From contig CAIVEI010000175.1 of assembly GCA_903904835.1 (NCBI GenBank), positions 45,209 to 109,208 on the forward strand: 64,000 nt of DNA. Direction: 5' to 3'. This stretch comes from an uncultured Schlesneria sp. (GTDB lineage: Bacteria; Planctomycetota; Planctomycetia; Planctomycetales; Planctomycetaceae). The position numbers and the translations under genes were made by a program. Under the pieces are notes generated by a model that did not search any database, had not been told where the DNA came from, and saw only the letters and a list, made by a program, of their open reading frames with translations. Positions within the stretch are counted from its first letter, which is position 1; every line of letters begins with the position of its first letter. This document shows positions 1 to 8,913 of this stretch, in pieces.

Positions 1-598
1 CAAAGTTTGGGAACATTACATTACGGGCCCGTTCCCTGAACGCATTCCATGCGAAGATCAGACGCTCGATGAGGTCCTGCTGACGGGAACCTTTAACGCG
101 GATATAAGCGATGAATTGCTCGCAGGAATTTTACGAGAGTCGTTTCGAGTTCTGAAGCCGCATGGCAAGGTGACGACGCATGGGCTGATGGGAACCAAAA
201 CCGTACAAAACAAGACGCCGGGTCTTCCTGGGTTAGCAGCGCTCGTTCAGCGCATTCCCGGCCATCAGGATGTCTTGGAGCGATTGAAAACTGCGGGTTT
301 TGCCAAACTTGAGATCGTCAAGTTTACGGACAAAGCCTGGTTTGAGTTCGATGGCGTTCCGCTTCGCGAAGTCAAGATCGCTGGATATCGACCGCTCATT
401 GAATCAGAAGTCACGACGCGGACGGCTCTTTACCGAGGTCCCTTTGCTCGACTTGTCACAGATGATGGCAACTGCTTTGCTCGCGGAAAGCGAATAAGTG
501 TTTCCAACACCGCCTGGAAAATGCTTCGGCAAGGTTCATCAGCAGATTCATTTGTTTTCTTTGAAACCGGTACGAACTCTTCCTGCTCTTCAAAGTGA
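1..598 (+). CDS. ArsM-tail-like protein, C-terminal part (5' end outside window)
   Basis: The reading frame is open from base 2 to the stop at 596-598, so the gene enters from the left and its start is not visible. The TTG at 116 is internal, because residues encoded before it (WEHY, then LDEV and TGTFNA) align with the next gene (WEHH, LDEV, EGTFNA). The visible part matches the C-terminal half of that neighbour: a degenerate methyltransferase-like stretch (FRVLKPHGKV) followed by a tail with LYRGPF and RGKRISV that resembles the end of arsenite methyltransferases. The classical SAM-binding glycine motif is not visible. It is probably a tandem paralogue of the gene 12 bases downstream and may also carry a VOC domain beyond the window edge. 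Function is inferred only. Confidence 0.75.
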   Translation, partial: KVWEHYITGPFPERIPCEDQTLDEVLLTGTFNADISDELLAGILRESFRVLKPHGKVTTHGLMGTKTVQNKTPGLPGLAALVQRIPGHQDVLERLKTAGFAKLEIVKFTDKAWFEFDGVPLREVKIAGYRPLIESEVTTRTALYRGPFARLVTDDGNCFARGKRISVSNTAWKMLRQGSSADSFVFFETGTNSSCSSK

Positions 599-610
599 AA
601 GGAGTGCACA

Positions 611-1645
611 ATGCCAGTGGCTGCGACCCTCGATCGTGCTGGTGCCGTCTGCCAGGACGTGACCGAGTTTTTCCACGTTGGCTTGAACGTGAGTGATCTG
701 GGCCGGGCCGTACGGTTCTACACAGCTCTTTTTGGGCAATCACCAGCCAAGCAATATGTGGACTATGCGAAGTTCGAAGTGACCGAACCGCCGCTTGTTC
801 TCGCGCTCTATCCGAACCCGCAGTCGCCCGGTGGTTCTTTGAATCATTTGGGGCTTCGACTGCGAGATTCTTTGCAGTTGGTGGAAATGCAACGCCGCCT
901 GGAAGAGGCGGGAATTTCGACTCAGCGACAGGATGAGGTGGAATGTTGCTATTCCCGGCAAACCAAATTCTGGATCACAGATCCTGACCGAAACCTATGG
1001 GAAATTTATACGTTTCACGACGATATCGAGCATTCAGGATTCGACGACGCTCCGATCAGATCCAGGGTGTCGACACCGCGATCAATTTGGGAGCATCATC
1101 TGAAAGAGCCCGTTCCCAATCGATTGTCGTTCCTCGAAAACTCCTTGGACGAAGTGCGCCTTGAAGGAACGTTTAATGCGTTGTTACCAGAAGAAACGAT
1201 GCAACAATTGCTGACGGAAGCGGGACGCGTGCTGAAAGAGGGAGGGCGAATCGTCGTTCATGCTCTCGTGGGTGATCGCGCGTTTCCTGGAACACCGCAG
1301 CTTCCGGGAATGGCTTCAATGGTGGAACGTGTGCCGTTGGAGACTGAGCCATCGGAATTATTAAGACAGTCGGGATTCGTTGATATCCATTTCGAAAAAC
1401 TGGGAGACATCCATTGTTTTCAGGTCAATGGTGTCGAATTGCGAGAACTTCGACTGACTGCAATTAAATCTGGTCATCGCCACGAAGGACTCGTCACGGT
1501 CATTTATAAAGGTCCGTATTCCGAAATCGAACTCGATGATGGACTTGTTTTGAAGCGAGGCGAAACGATATCAATTTTGAAGTCGGTTGCAGATCGCATC
1601 AGGTCTGGACCTGCGGCTGACGCATTTGGGCTGGTACAGGTTTAA
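611..1645 (+). CDS. ArsI/CadI-like VOC dioxygenase domain fused to ArsM-like C-terminal domain
   Basis: Residues about 18-140 form a vicinal-oxygen-chelate (glyoxalase/bleomycin-resistance) domain. The expected metal triad is visible as H22, H79 and E131, and the adjacent cysteine pair C112-C113 lies in ECCYSRQTKFW. That spacing matches ArsI, the organoarsenical C-As lyase, and its CadI relatives, where the cysteine pair binds trivalent methylarsenicals. Residues about 150-344 repeat the methyltransferase-like module of the upstream gene (RVLKEGGRIVVHAL, VIYKGPY), which resembles the C-terminal half of ArsM but lacks an obvious SAM-binding motif. Start ATG 611 is preceded by AGGAG at about 600. 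A role in methylarsenical or metal(loid) handling is an inference; ArsI-type family membership is well supported by residues. Confidence 0.8.
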   Translation: MPVAATLDRAGAVCQDVTEFFHVGLNVSDLGRAVRFYTALFGQSPAKQYVDYAKFEVTEPPLVLALYPNPQSPGGSLNHLGLRLRDSLQLVEMQRRLEEAGISTQRQDEVECCYSRQTKFWITDPDRNLWEIYTFHDDIEHSGFDDAPIRSRVSTPRSIWEHHLKEPVPNRLSFLENSLDEVRLEGTFNALLPEETMQQLLTEAGRVLKEGGRIVVHALVGDRAFPGTPQLPGMASMVERVPLETEPSELLRQSGFVDIHFEKLGDIHCFQVNGVELRELRLTAIKSGHRHEGLVTVIYKGPYSEIELDDGLVLKRGETISILKSVADRIRSGPAADAFGLVQV

Positions 1646-1662
1646 AGTTCTGGAGAGACGTG

Positions 1663-3255
1663 ATGACGCTCGATGTCCGAACGCTGCTCTGTGCCATGGC
1701 ATTCGCCGGATTTGATGTGACTCCGTCACTTCACGCTGCCGATCCATTCGATCCACAAACGCTGGCAGCGAAGATCGACGAGCGGATTAACACGGTTATT
1801 GCGTCAAACTCTGAAACAACCTCTGAACCGGCGAGCGATCTCGAATTCCTTCGGCGGGTGACTCTCGATCTGACAGGACGTATTCCCACGGTCCATGAAG
1901 CGCAGGTGTTCGCGTCCGATCAGCGAGTGAACAAGCGGGATGTGTGCATCGAACAATTGCTTGATCGTCCAAGACATGCGGCACATTTGTCGCGAGTCTG
2001 GCGTGACTGGCTTGTTCCTGAACTCGCGACGATTCCCGAAGCGCGATACTTTCAAACCGGGTTCGAAGCATGGCTGGCCGACAAATTTCGCGAACAGACC
2101 GGCTACGATCAGATCGTTCGAGAACTGATCTCGGTTCCACTTCCGAGCAATCGAGAACAGGCAGAGCACGTTTTTCGCGAGGTGAATCGTCCTAATGCAC
2201 TTGCCTTCTTTGCTGTCAAAGAAGCACAACCTGACAAGCTGGCAGCAACTGCGACGCGGGCATTCCTTGGAATCCAACTTGAGTGTGCTCAATGTCACAG
2301 CCATCCGTTCGCCGAATGGACTCAGGAGCAGTTTTGGAACCAGGCGGCTTTTTTCTCAGGAATTGAACGACAGGGGAATGGCTTGTTTGCTCCTCTCACT
2401 GAAGATCCGAAACGGCGATCGATCTCGCCGGGTGAAGGAAAACTGTCTGTTGAACCGGCTTATCTGTTTGGTAAAGCCTCTCCAGTTGATCCGGCTGTCG
2501 GGAGCCGTGTCCAGTTTGCAGCGTGGTTGACCGGCCGAGAAAATCCGTACTTCGCGCGTTCCGCCGTGAATCGGGTCTGGGCGTTACTGTTTGGCATTGG
2601 CCTGGTTCAGCCCATTGATGACTTTCACGGAGAAAACCCGCCAAGTCATCCAGAAATTCTGGACGAACTGGCAAATTCGTTTATCGCATCAGACTACAGC
2701 GTCGACGACATCTTCCGCGTTCTTTGTCGTACGAAAGCCTATCAGAGATCAAGCCGCTGGAATTCTGCGGCTGTGCCCGATCCCAGGTTGTATACACGCA
2801 TGCTGACGAAGGGGCTGTCAGCCGATCAAGCGTGGGACAGCCTGTCGCTCGCGGTTGGATGGACAACCTCCAGTGATGAACGGGACGGCGCGGCTTCCGA
2901 GCGCTCCATCGGTCGTCGCCGGTTCCTCGAACAGTTTTCTCCCCGAAGCTGGCCTGCCGAACCTGAAACATCGGTCAGTCAGGCTCTTTCTTTAATGAAC
3001 GGCGAATTGCTGAACCGAGCGACCAACATTGAGCAGTGTCCAACGTTGATTGCCGTCGCCGAAACTCCAGGCTGGGCGGATGACGAACGCCTGGCCAGCT
3101 TGTATTGGGCCACGCTCAACCGTCCACCGAATAATTTTGAGTTGGAGCGACTGCGTCAGTTCGTGGCCGTGCAAGGTACCGAACAGCGAGCCGCTCGTTA
3201 CGAGGATATTTTATGGATGCTGCTCAATAGCAGTGAATTTCGGCTAAATCATTAG
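1663..3255 (+). CDS. DUF1549/DUF1553 (PSCyt2/PSD1) secreted protein
   Basis: This 530-residue protein begins with a signal peptide ending near HAADPF. It continues with a DUF1549 region (FLRRVTLDLTGRIPT; LDRPRHAAHLSRVW) and a CAQCHSHPF motif, a c-type-heme-like CxxCH found in the middle of this planctomycete family. The DUF1553 region follows (ENPYFARSAVNRVWALLFG, HPEILDELA, YQRSSRW, ending SSEFRLNH). ATG 1663 is preferred over the overlapping GTG 1660 because GGAGAG lies at 1652-1657. It is followed by a DUF1501 gene, the standard partner of this family, and by an EF-hand gene, so the three probably form one unit despite a 188-base gap that holds a repeat. These proteins are very abundant in planctomycetes and lack a firmly assigned biochemical role. 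Confidence 0.9.
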   Translation: MTLDVRTLLCAMAFAGFDVTPSLHAADPFDPQTLAAKIDERINTVIASNSETTSEPASDLEFLRRVTLDLTGRIPTVHEAQVFASDQRVNKRDVCIEQLLDRPRHAAHLSRVWRDWLVPELATIPEARYFQTGFEAWLADKFREQTGYDQIVRELISVPLPSNREQAEHVFREVNRPNALAFFAVKEAQPDKLAATATRAFLGIQLECAQCHSHPFAEWTQEQFWNQAAFFSGIERQGNGLFAPLTEDPKRRSISPGEGKLSVEPAYLFGKASPVDPAVGSRVQFAAWLTGRENPYFARSAVNRVWALLFGIGLVQPIDDFHGENPPSHPEILDELANSFIASDYSVDDIFRVLCRTKAYQRSSRWNSAAVPDPRLYTRMLTKGLSADQAWDSLSLAVGWTTSSDERDGAASERSIGRRRFLEQFSPRSWPAEPETSVSQALSLMNGELLNRATNIEQCPTLIAVAETPGWADDERLASLYWATLNRPPNNFELERLRQFVAVQGTEQRAARYEDILWMLLNSSEFRLNH

Positions 3256-3285
3256 TGTGTTGTCAAGTCTTAAAGTTCGGGTAGT

Positions 3286-3383
3286 GTGCCACTGAATCGG
3301 AATCTTCGGCAACGCAGTGTCTTCTCGATTGTCGAGGCAACCCAAAGAGCACAGGGTGACCGAAGATGGTCATCCAGTGGCAC
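3286..3383 (+). repeat. Two-hairpin dispersed repeat, copy A
   Basis: The element is bounded by GTGCCACTG (3286-3294) and its exact reverse complement CAGTGGCAC (3375-3383). Inside it, GCAGTGTCTTCTC and AAAGAGCAC match the inner parts of copy C at 52880-52972, and the second hairpin has GGTGACC facing GGTCATCC. It is the most diverged of three copies and lies inside the putative DUF1549-DUF1501 operon. Confidence 0.7.
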
Positions 3384-3443
3384 CCGAATATTGTGATTGG
3401 ACCACGCACTAGCCAATATCTTAGATAAGAATTAAGGCGAATC

Positions 3444-4763
3444 ATGTCTAGTTTCAATCAGATTTCACGGCGACGAAGTTTGCAGGCAATCATGGCCGGC
3501 ACGTTGGGAATTTCAAACTCGGGCTGGCTGCCGCAACTCGCCACTGCGGCGGCAGATGATCCCCTTCGGAAGCGAAATTGTATTTTGCTTTGGATGAATG
3601 GCGGTCCCAGCCAGACAGATACTTTTGACCCGAAGCCAGATCATCCGAACGGTGGTCCCTTCAAGACGATATCGACATCGACTGCGGGGTTGTTCCTGAG
3701 CGAACACCTGCCGAAGCTGGCGACTCATTCGAATGACCTGGCCGTGATTCGATCGATGGAGACTCGTGAAGGGGATCACGGACGTGCGACATTCCATTTA
3801 CGAACGGGCAATCTGCCACAAGGAGCAATCCAGTTCCCAGTGCTCGGGGCACTAGTCGCTCATGAGCGACAGCAAAACCTGGATCTTCCTGGGTACGTGA
3901 GTGTGACGACACCTCGATTGTTTTCTCCTGAATCGATTTCCGCCGGTTTTTTGGGTCCCAAGTTCTCACCGCTCATGGTGGGGCAGCGAGACGCGACGCT
4001 CGGCTTTCAAGCCGAATCCGGTGGTACGTCGCTCAAGGTTCAAGACTTGGAACGACCACGGCGAATTGATTCTCTCAGGTCGCAACAACGACTTGATTTG
4101 CTGGCGGACCTGACGGAGGAATTCATGGGAACGCATCCTGGGTTGGGAACGTCCGGTCATCGCTCAGCCTACGAACAGGCAAACCGATTGATGAAGCCCG
4201 AAGCGGCTCGCGCGTTTGACATTGATGACGAACCGGCTGCGCTGCGCGATCAATATGGAAGAAACCGGTTTGGCCAGGGATGCCTGCTCGCGCGCCGCTT
4301 GATCGAGCGAGGAGTTCCTTTTGTCGAAGTGACGCTCGGCGGCTGGGATACGCACGATGATAACTTTACGCAAGTTGCAAATCTTTGCCGTACCCTCGAT
4401 CCGGCCTGGTCGACCTTGCTGGACGATCTTCGGTCGCGTGGGCTTTTGGAGGAGACCCTGGTTGTCTGCATGGGTGAATTTGGTCGTACTCCTGGTATCA
4501 ATCCTCGACAGGGGCGTGATCATTATCCCAATGCCTGGAGCGTCGTCCTGTCCGGCGGTGGCGTAAAGGGCGGTTCCGTTGTTGGTCGAACAAGTCGTGA
4601 CGGAATGACTGTCGAGGATCGGTCAACATCGGTCCCTGACATTCTGGCGACAATTCTGTTGGCGTTGGGACTCGATCCCAAGAAGCAAAACATGTCCAAC
4701 GTGAATCGGCCAATTCGCCTGGCAGATCCCGATGCAAAGCCCGTCACGGAGATTTTGACGTGA
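3444..4763 (+). CDS. DUF1501 secreted protein (Tat signal)
   Basis: This 439-residue protein starts with a twin-arginine-type leader (SRRRSLQAIMAGTLG). It then shows the DUF1501 signature, an alkaline-phosphatase/sulfatase-like fold: LLWMNGGPSQTDTFDPKP near the N-terminus, GPFKTI, the REGDHGRATFH block, FVEVTLGGWDTHDDN and CMGEFGRTPGIN, then GRDHYPNAW. The catalytic nucleophile of sulfatases is not present in the usual form. It is the standard genomic partner of DUF1549/DUF1553 proteins, and here its stop codon overlaps the GTG start of the next gene by four bases (GTGA at 4760-4763), which indicates translational coupling. The function in planctomycetes is unproven; export and a periplasmic location are inferred from the leader. 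Confidence 0.9.
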   Translation: MSSFNQISRRRSLQAIMAGTLGISNSGWLPQLATAAADDPLRKRNCILLWMNGGPSQTDTFDPKPDHPNGGPFKTISTSTAGLFLSEHLPKLATHSNDLAVIRSMETREGDHGRATFHLRTGNLPQGAIQFPVLGALVAHERQQNLDLPGYVSVTTPRLFSPESISAGFLGPKFSPLMVGQRDATLGFQAESGGTSLKVQDLERPRRIDSLRSQQRLDLLADLTEEFMGTHPGLGTSGHRSAYEQANRLMKPEAARAFDIDDEPAALRDQYGRNRFGQGCLLARRLIERGVPFVEVTLGGWDTHDDNFTQVANLCRTLDPAWSTLLDDLRSRGLLEETLVVCMGEFGRTPGINPRQGRDHYPNAWSVVLSGGGVKGGSVVGRTSRDGMTVEDRSTSVPDILATILLALGLDPKKQNMSNVNRPIRLADPDAKPVTEILT

Positions 4764-6187
4764 TCTTGATATTGTTCAGTCTCACGTTGTTCGGAGCAGA
4801 ACCGACAGGCCCCGTCCTGCGGATTCCCGGCGAGACATCGACGAGCACGATACATTTGTCGGTATCTTATGGCGGAAAAACCGCTGACGATGCCTGGTCC
4901 GAATTTCTCGATCGTTGGTCGGATCGGTTTGATATCAATCGTGACGGGAAGTTAAGTCGCAGTGAAGCCGAGGCCGTTCCAGCCCTGTCAAATTCAACGG
5001 GTTCAATCATCCGCGTCGATTTTTCCGGAGCAGACCTGAATGTCGATGAGTTGGTCAGCAGGGAAGAGCTTCAACTTTTTTATCAAGCTCGTGGCATTTG
5101 CAGCGTCAACGCGGCAATAACGGCACCGGATCGTTCCGCGATCCAAACGGGCGACATACTGTGGAAATTGCTCGATCAAGATCACGATGGTCGATTGTCT
5201 GGTGATGAACTTGCCGCGTCTTCACAGTTATTGAATCGTTGGGATCTCAATGAAGACGAATGCCTGAGCGTCGATGAGCTGAAAACAAAAACTGTTTCAA
5301 ACGTTTCCCAAACGTGGCCCCAAATCGAATGGTTGCTCACACAGAAAGTCACTGCAGTTTCGGAAACGATTCCGATTCAGCTCGATGCGTTGAATCGGGA
5401 TTCTTCCGATGGTCGAACTTCAGAAGCTTCCGTCATCGTCGGACTCGAACTTCTGGGCCGAAAGCGTCTACGAGTTCGACTCCCTTTGGTCAATGTCGTT
5501 GTGCAGCTTGCAGAAGGTTCGGTGCAGAAGATTATTGCCGGGCAGCAGTATTTGATCGGTGAAATCAACAGCTCGCAATCGGCCGGTGCGGGGATTGAAG
5601 CGAGCCAAATAGAATCCGGCTCAACAACTGAATGGCTTCTACCACTTTTCAAGGTCGTGGATTCAGATCGTAATGAGAAACTGAGCGAGTTGGAAATCAA
5701 GTCGTTTGTCGCCTTGCTTGCTGAAGGGGCCGCTGCACAGTTATCGATCGTCTCGACGATACGGGGCCGCAATCTATTCGACCTGTTGGACGGTAATGCC
5801 GATGCGCAACTCGACTCGAAAGAATTGAACGCGGCAAAAGACCTGATCAACGAGTCGGCGCGCAATAAAGTGTTGCCTAAGCATGTCAGTGGACTCTCGC
5901 AGGAAGACATCCCGTTGAGTCTGGTCATTGATATTCGGCGCGGTCCCATTTCTGGTCGTTTCGGACGACTGCGAATTGCCACGCGTCAAGTCGAATTACG
6001 GCAACATTCAGCACCGATGGTTCTGCCTCGTTGGTTTACAGCCATGGATCGGAATCGAGATGAGACACTTTCGCGATCGGAATTCATTGGGCCTCCGCAA
6101 CGCTTTAGGGAGCTTGATCGTAACTCGGATGGACTGATCACGAGTGACGAAGGACTCTTCGTGTCGCCGGAAAGTCAGGCGAGATAA
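4760..6187 (+). CDS. Multi-EF-hand protein
   Basis: The 475-residue protein contains at least six or seven EF-hand-type calcium loops: DINRDGKLSRSE, DQDHDGRLSGDE, DLNEDECLSVDE, DSDRNEKLSELE, DGNADAQLDSKE, DRNRDETLSRSE and DRNSDGLITSDE. Several keep the Asp/Asn positions 1, 3 and 5 and the acidic position 12, so calcium binding is plausible for those. A short hydrophobic N-terminus (ILILFSLTLFGAEP) is a likely signal peptide. The start is GTG 4760, overlapping the upstream stop by four bases; no other start makes better sense. Context ties it to the DUF1549/DUF1501 pair as a third, calcium-binding component of a secreted set. Its precise role is unknown. Confidence 0.85.
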   Translation: MILILFSLTLFGAEPTGPVLRIPGETSTSTIHLSVSYGGKTADDAWSEFLDRWSDRFDINRDGKLSRSEAEAVPALSNSTGSIIRVDFSGADLNVDELVSREELQLFYQARGICSVNAAITAPDRSAIQTGDILWKLLDQDHDGRLSGDELAASSQLLNRWDLNEDECLSVDELKTKTVSNVSQTWPQIEWLLTQKVTAVSETIPIQLDALNRDSSDGRTSEASVIVGLELLGRKRLRVRLPLVNVVVQLAEGSVQKIIAGQQYLIGEINSSQSAGAGIEASQIESGSTTEWLLPLFKVVDSDRNEKLSELEIKSFVALLAEGAAAQLSIVSTIRGRNLFDLLDGNADAQLDSKELNAAKDLINESARNKVLPKHVSGLSQEDIPLSLVIDIRRGPISGRFGRLRIATRQVELRQHSAPMVLPRWFTAMDRNRDETLSRSEFIGPPQRFRELDRNSDGLITSDEGLFVSPESQAR

Positions 6188-6543
6188 GAAAGTCAAACGC
6201 GTTTCATTTTGATTTGAACCACGATTTCAATTGGGACGCCTGAGTTGTGTCCAATCATCTTTCAGAGAACTGTCACGGGAAAACGACGTCAAGGGTTTAA
6301 TAAAGCGCTGAAAACCTGAAGTTCCACCGGATCAGAGTCTACTCACCAGTTTCGTCATAATCGGCATGTCTGCTGCCACCGCTTCATTTTGACATGACGA
6401 TTCTGAAATCCACTCCATTCGCTGCGTGATACGTCCATCCCATTTCAAATGTCGTGGAATGTTTGTTCTGCCCGTGCCCCAAGTGACGGATTTCCGGGCG
6501 ACAACCAGCACGTTCACAGCTCGCAATTGGAAGGGTATTCACA
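6188..6543. other. Intergenic region without recognisable gene
   Basis: About 356 bases between the EF-hand gene and a secreted-protein gene. Short open frames exist on both strands but overlap one another and resemble nothing. It presumably holds the promoter of the gene at 6544; I could not place convincing -35 and -10 boxes. Confidence 0.5.
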
Positions 6544-7080
6544 ATGCGTCGACTCATTCGCTCGTTCGCTTTTTTCATTTCAATGACCACAATTTTCGTC
6601 AACACTTACGCCGAAGACGAACCCGCGGCACCAACGATTACTGATTCGGTCGTCGCGGCAGTGCCATCAGTTGCTGATTCTGGCGTCACGGCGACACCGC
6701 CTGCGGCCGAAACGCCGTCAGCGACTTCTGCCACGCCCGCTCCAGCCATCCGGATTCTTGATCTCTCCGGTTGTTGGAATGGTTCCTGGAGCAGTTGTGT
6801 TAACGGTCACAACGGCCCGATGCGTGCCAGTTTCACTCGGTTGTGCAATGGAAATTATGAGGTCACATTCGCGGGCCGTTTCTGCAAGCTGATTCCATTC
6901 CGCTATAAAACGACACTTAATGTGACTGGCTATTCGGACGGTGTCGTCTATCTTTCCGGCAGCCAGAACCTCGGCCCGATTTTCGGCACGTTCACATACA
7001 ATGCCTGGGCCAATGACCGTCAGTTCGTCTCGGGATACAGTGCCAGCAAGGACCAGGGACAATTTGTTCTTTCACGTTGA
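6544..7080 (+). CDS. Small secreted protein of unknown function
   Basis: This is a 178-residue protein. A signal peptide (MRRLIRSFAFFISMTTIFVN, cleavage near TYAEDE) is followed by a low-complexity Ala/Thr/Pro/Val stretch to about residue 72. A compact beta-rich C-terminal domain follows with four cysteines (GCWNGSWSSC, LCNGNYEVTFAGRFC). The Gly/Trp pattern (LSGCWNG, FGTFTYNAW) suggests a small lipocalin-like or beta-barrel domain, which is only a guess. The ATG at 6544 is preceded by GGAAGG at about 6529. It stands alone, convergent with the HAD-2H gene. I do not recognise a named family. Confidence 0.75.
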   Translation: MRRLIRSFAFFISMTTIFVNTYAEDEPAAPTITDSVVAAVPSVADSGVTATPPAAETPSATSATPAPAIRILDLSGCWNGSWSSCVNGHNGPMRASFTRLCNGNYEVTFAGRFCKLIPFRYKTTLNVTGYSDGVVYLSGSQNLGPIFGTFTYNAWANDRQFVSGYSASKDQGQFVLSR

Positions 7081-7113
7081 AAACGTTCCGCGTTCAATTG
7101 CGCATTAAACGCC

Positions 7114-8766
7114 TCAAGGTTTCAAATCCCACTGCTTGAGTTTCTTCACTGCCGTTCCGTACGGGCCGAGTTGGTAAACCGCAGCTTTCGTTGGTGAGAA
7201 CGCGAACGGTGCAAACGGTTCGGCGAGCAACTGGTCGAGATAGTCCTTCGTGGCGACGCCGGTACTGACGTGCGGGTTGAAGTTCTCACCCGACATTTTC
7301 GGCACAAACGTAGACACATAATCAATGAGTGCCGCGTCGTATGCAGGATTGTCGTGAGGAGCGGTGAATGCGCCGATGGGGCCGGTGTTTAATATGAATG
7401 GCTTCGCGGCGGCGATGATCTCTGCCTGCAGCTTCAGTATCTCGGGAGTTGGTTTTGCGCAGGTTCCCGCGAGTCCCGTTGCGCCAGCCGGTGTGTAGTA
7501 ATGCTTGAATGCCTCCAGCTTTATTTTGTTGACATCGGCATGGGCAAGCACCTTTTCTACTACGGCATAAACCTTGTCCAAATCGGCGGTAGGAACAAAA
7601 CACTGTAGCATCGTGATGTGCGGACGATGAGTCGCATCCAAGGCGAAACCTTTAGGGAAGACTTTCAACAGCCGGGCATTTACTGCACCTGCATGCTCGA
7701 TCATTGTCGCGTCGGGTTCGAGCAGGATGTCAATTGCCGTGACAGGGGATTGCGCGACTGAAAAGACCTGCTTCCAATCATTTTTCATACTGACGACTGT
7801 CCAATCATTTTGTTTTGCCGTTTCATCAAGGGCCGGTGGAAAGGCTCCCAATTTAACGTCAGGCAAGCCGCGTGCTGGCCCATACGCGTATTCGCGTGCC
7901 GAATCGTCGTGCAATACCAGCAGCATGAACCTTTTGCCGCTGCCCCCTTGTGTATATTCGAGCATCTGCCGGTCGCCATCAGAGTTGCCGAAGGCGGCAA
8001 TGGGCCTGCGTCCGATGTGTTGATGGATGCCGACCGGCTTGCCATGTTTATCGTCAACAAAGTTCAATTCCGGCAGACGCAAAAGAACAGGCTGACCATC
8101 ACGCACGTCAAACTTTGTCTTGATGCTGCTGCCGATGACCTGTTCGGGTGGTATCCCATAAACCATCTCAGACCAGGGGCGCATGAATTCGATCCCGCCA
8201 CCCGAGACGATGAAGTTTTTAAAGCCATTCGCTTTCAGATACGCGAGGACTTCAAGCATCGGTTGATAGACGCATTCGGTGAACGGTTTCTGGTACTTTG
8301 GATGCTTGGCAGTCGCGAGCCAGTCCTTGACGATCTTTTCAAATTCCACCGTCGTCATCCCGGCATGTGTTGCCGAGACGATTTCGAGCAACGCGTGTTC
8401 GCCACCCGAGAGAGCGGTTTTCAAATCACCCTTAAGCAATGAAGCGAATGGCTCCTTCTCTTTCCATTCGGGATGTTGCGGCGCGAGCGCCTTGATACGG
8501 TCCAAGGTGAAAAACAACTGAACTGGTATGGGTTGCTCGCACCAGAGAGTGCCGTCATTGTCAAACGTCGCGATCCGTTCTGCGACCGGCACAAAATCGG
8601 GTGAGCCCGGTTTGGTGACCTTTTCGACAAAAACGATGATCGACTGTTTGGCTTTGCCGTCGTTCCAGGAGGGGAGTGGATCATCAGCTCGCGAATTCGT
8701 TGGAGCGAGCGACAACACGAAAGCAAGGAAGGCTGTAACGAGGTATGGTTTTCGCGTTGTTGTCAT
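7114..8766 (-). CDS. Secreted HAD phosphatase fused to a 2H phosphoesterase-like domain
   Basis: From ATG 8766 (550 residues) the order is a signal peptide (KPYLVTAFLAFVLSLAP), a HAD phosphatase domain and a C-terminal 2H domain. The HAD part has motif I at FDNDGTLW (D69, D71), motif II in NFIVSGGG and a motif IV-like FGNSDGDRQM, so it belongs near the phosphoserine-phosphatase-like acid phosphatases. The C-terminal part, about residues 340-535, carries two H-x-(T/S) motifs, PHITML (H383) and PHVSTG (H499), the hallmark of 2H/LigT-type phosphodiesterases. A GTG at 8778 is an alternative start. The combination suggests sequential cleavage of a phosphodiester and a phosphomonoester outside the cytoplasm, which is inference. 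It converges on the gene at 6544. Confidence 0.8.
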   Translation of the reverse strand: MTTTRKPYLVTAFLAFVLSLAPTNSRADDPLPSWNDGKAKQSIIVFVEKVTKPGSPDFVPVAERIATFDNDGTLWCEQPIPVQLFFTLDRIKALAPQHPEWKEKEPFASLLKGDLKTALSGGEHALLEIVSATHAGMTTVEFEKIVKDWLATAKHPKYQKPFTECVYQPMLEVLAYLKANGFKNFIVSGGGIEFMRPWSEMVYGIPPEQVIGSSIKTKFDVRDGQPVLLRLPELNFVDDKHGKPVGIHQHIGRRPIAAFGNSDGDRQMLEYTQGGSGKRFMLLVLHDDSAREYAYGPARGLPDVKLGAFPPALDETAKQNDWTVVSMKNDWKQVFSVAQSPVTAIDILLEPDATMIEHAGAVNARLLKVFPKGFALDATHRPHITMLQCFVPTADLDKVYAVVEKVLAHADVNKIKLEAFKHYYTPAGATGLAGTCAKPTPEILKLQAEIIAAAKPFILNTGPIGAFTAPHDNPAYDAALIDYVSTFVPKMSGENFNPHVSTGVATKDYLDQLLAEPFAPFAFSPTKAAVYQLGPYGTAVKKLKQWDLKP

Positions 8767-8913
8767 GGTTGTAATCACTTCACTTCGGTGGACGAGCTGT
8801 TTCTGACGCTGTGGAATCCGGTCGAAACTTTAACTTGAGTCGCTGTCGGAAGACAACGACTTTTATAACTCCTTGTCCAATTTCAGACGTGGTTTAGGAA
8901 TTTGTAAATGCCA

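Noticed and set aside
1660..3255. True c-type cytochrome for the DUF1549/DUF1553 protein
   Set aside because: CAQCHSHPF is constant in this family, but heme attachment is not established, so only the motif is reported.
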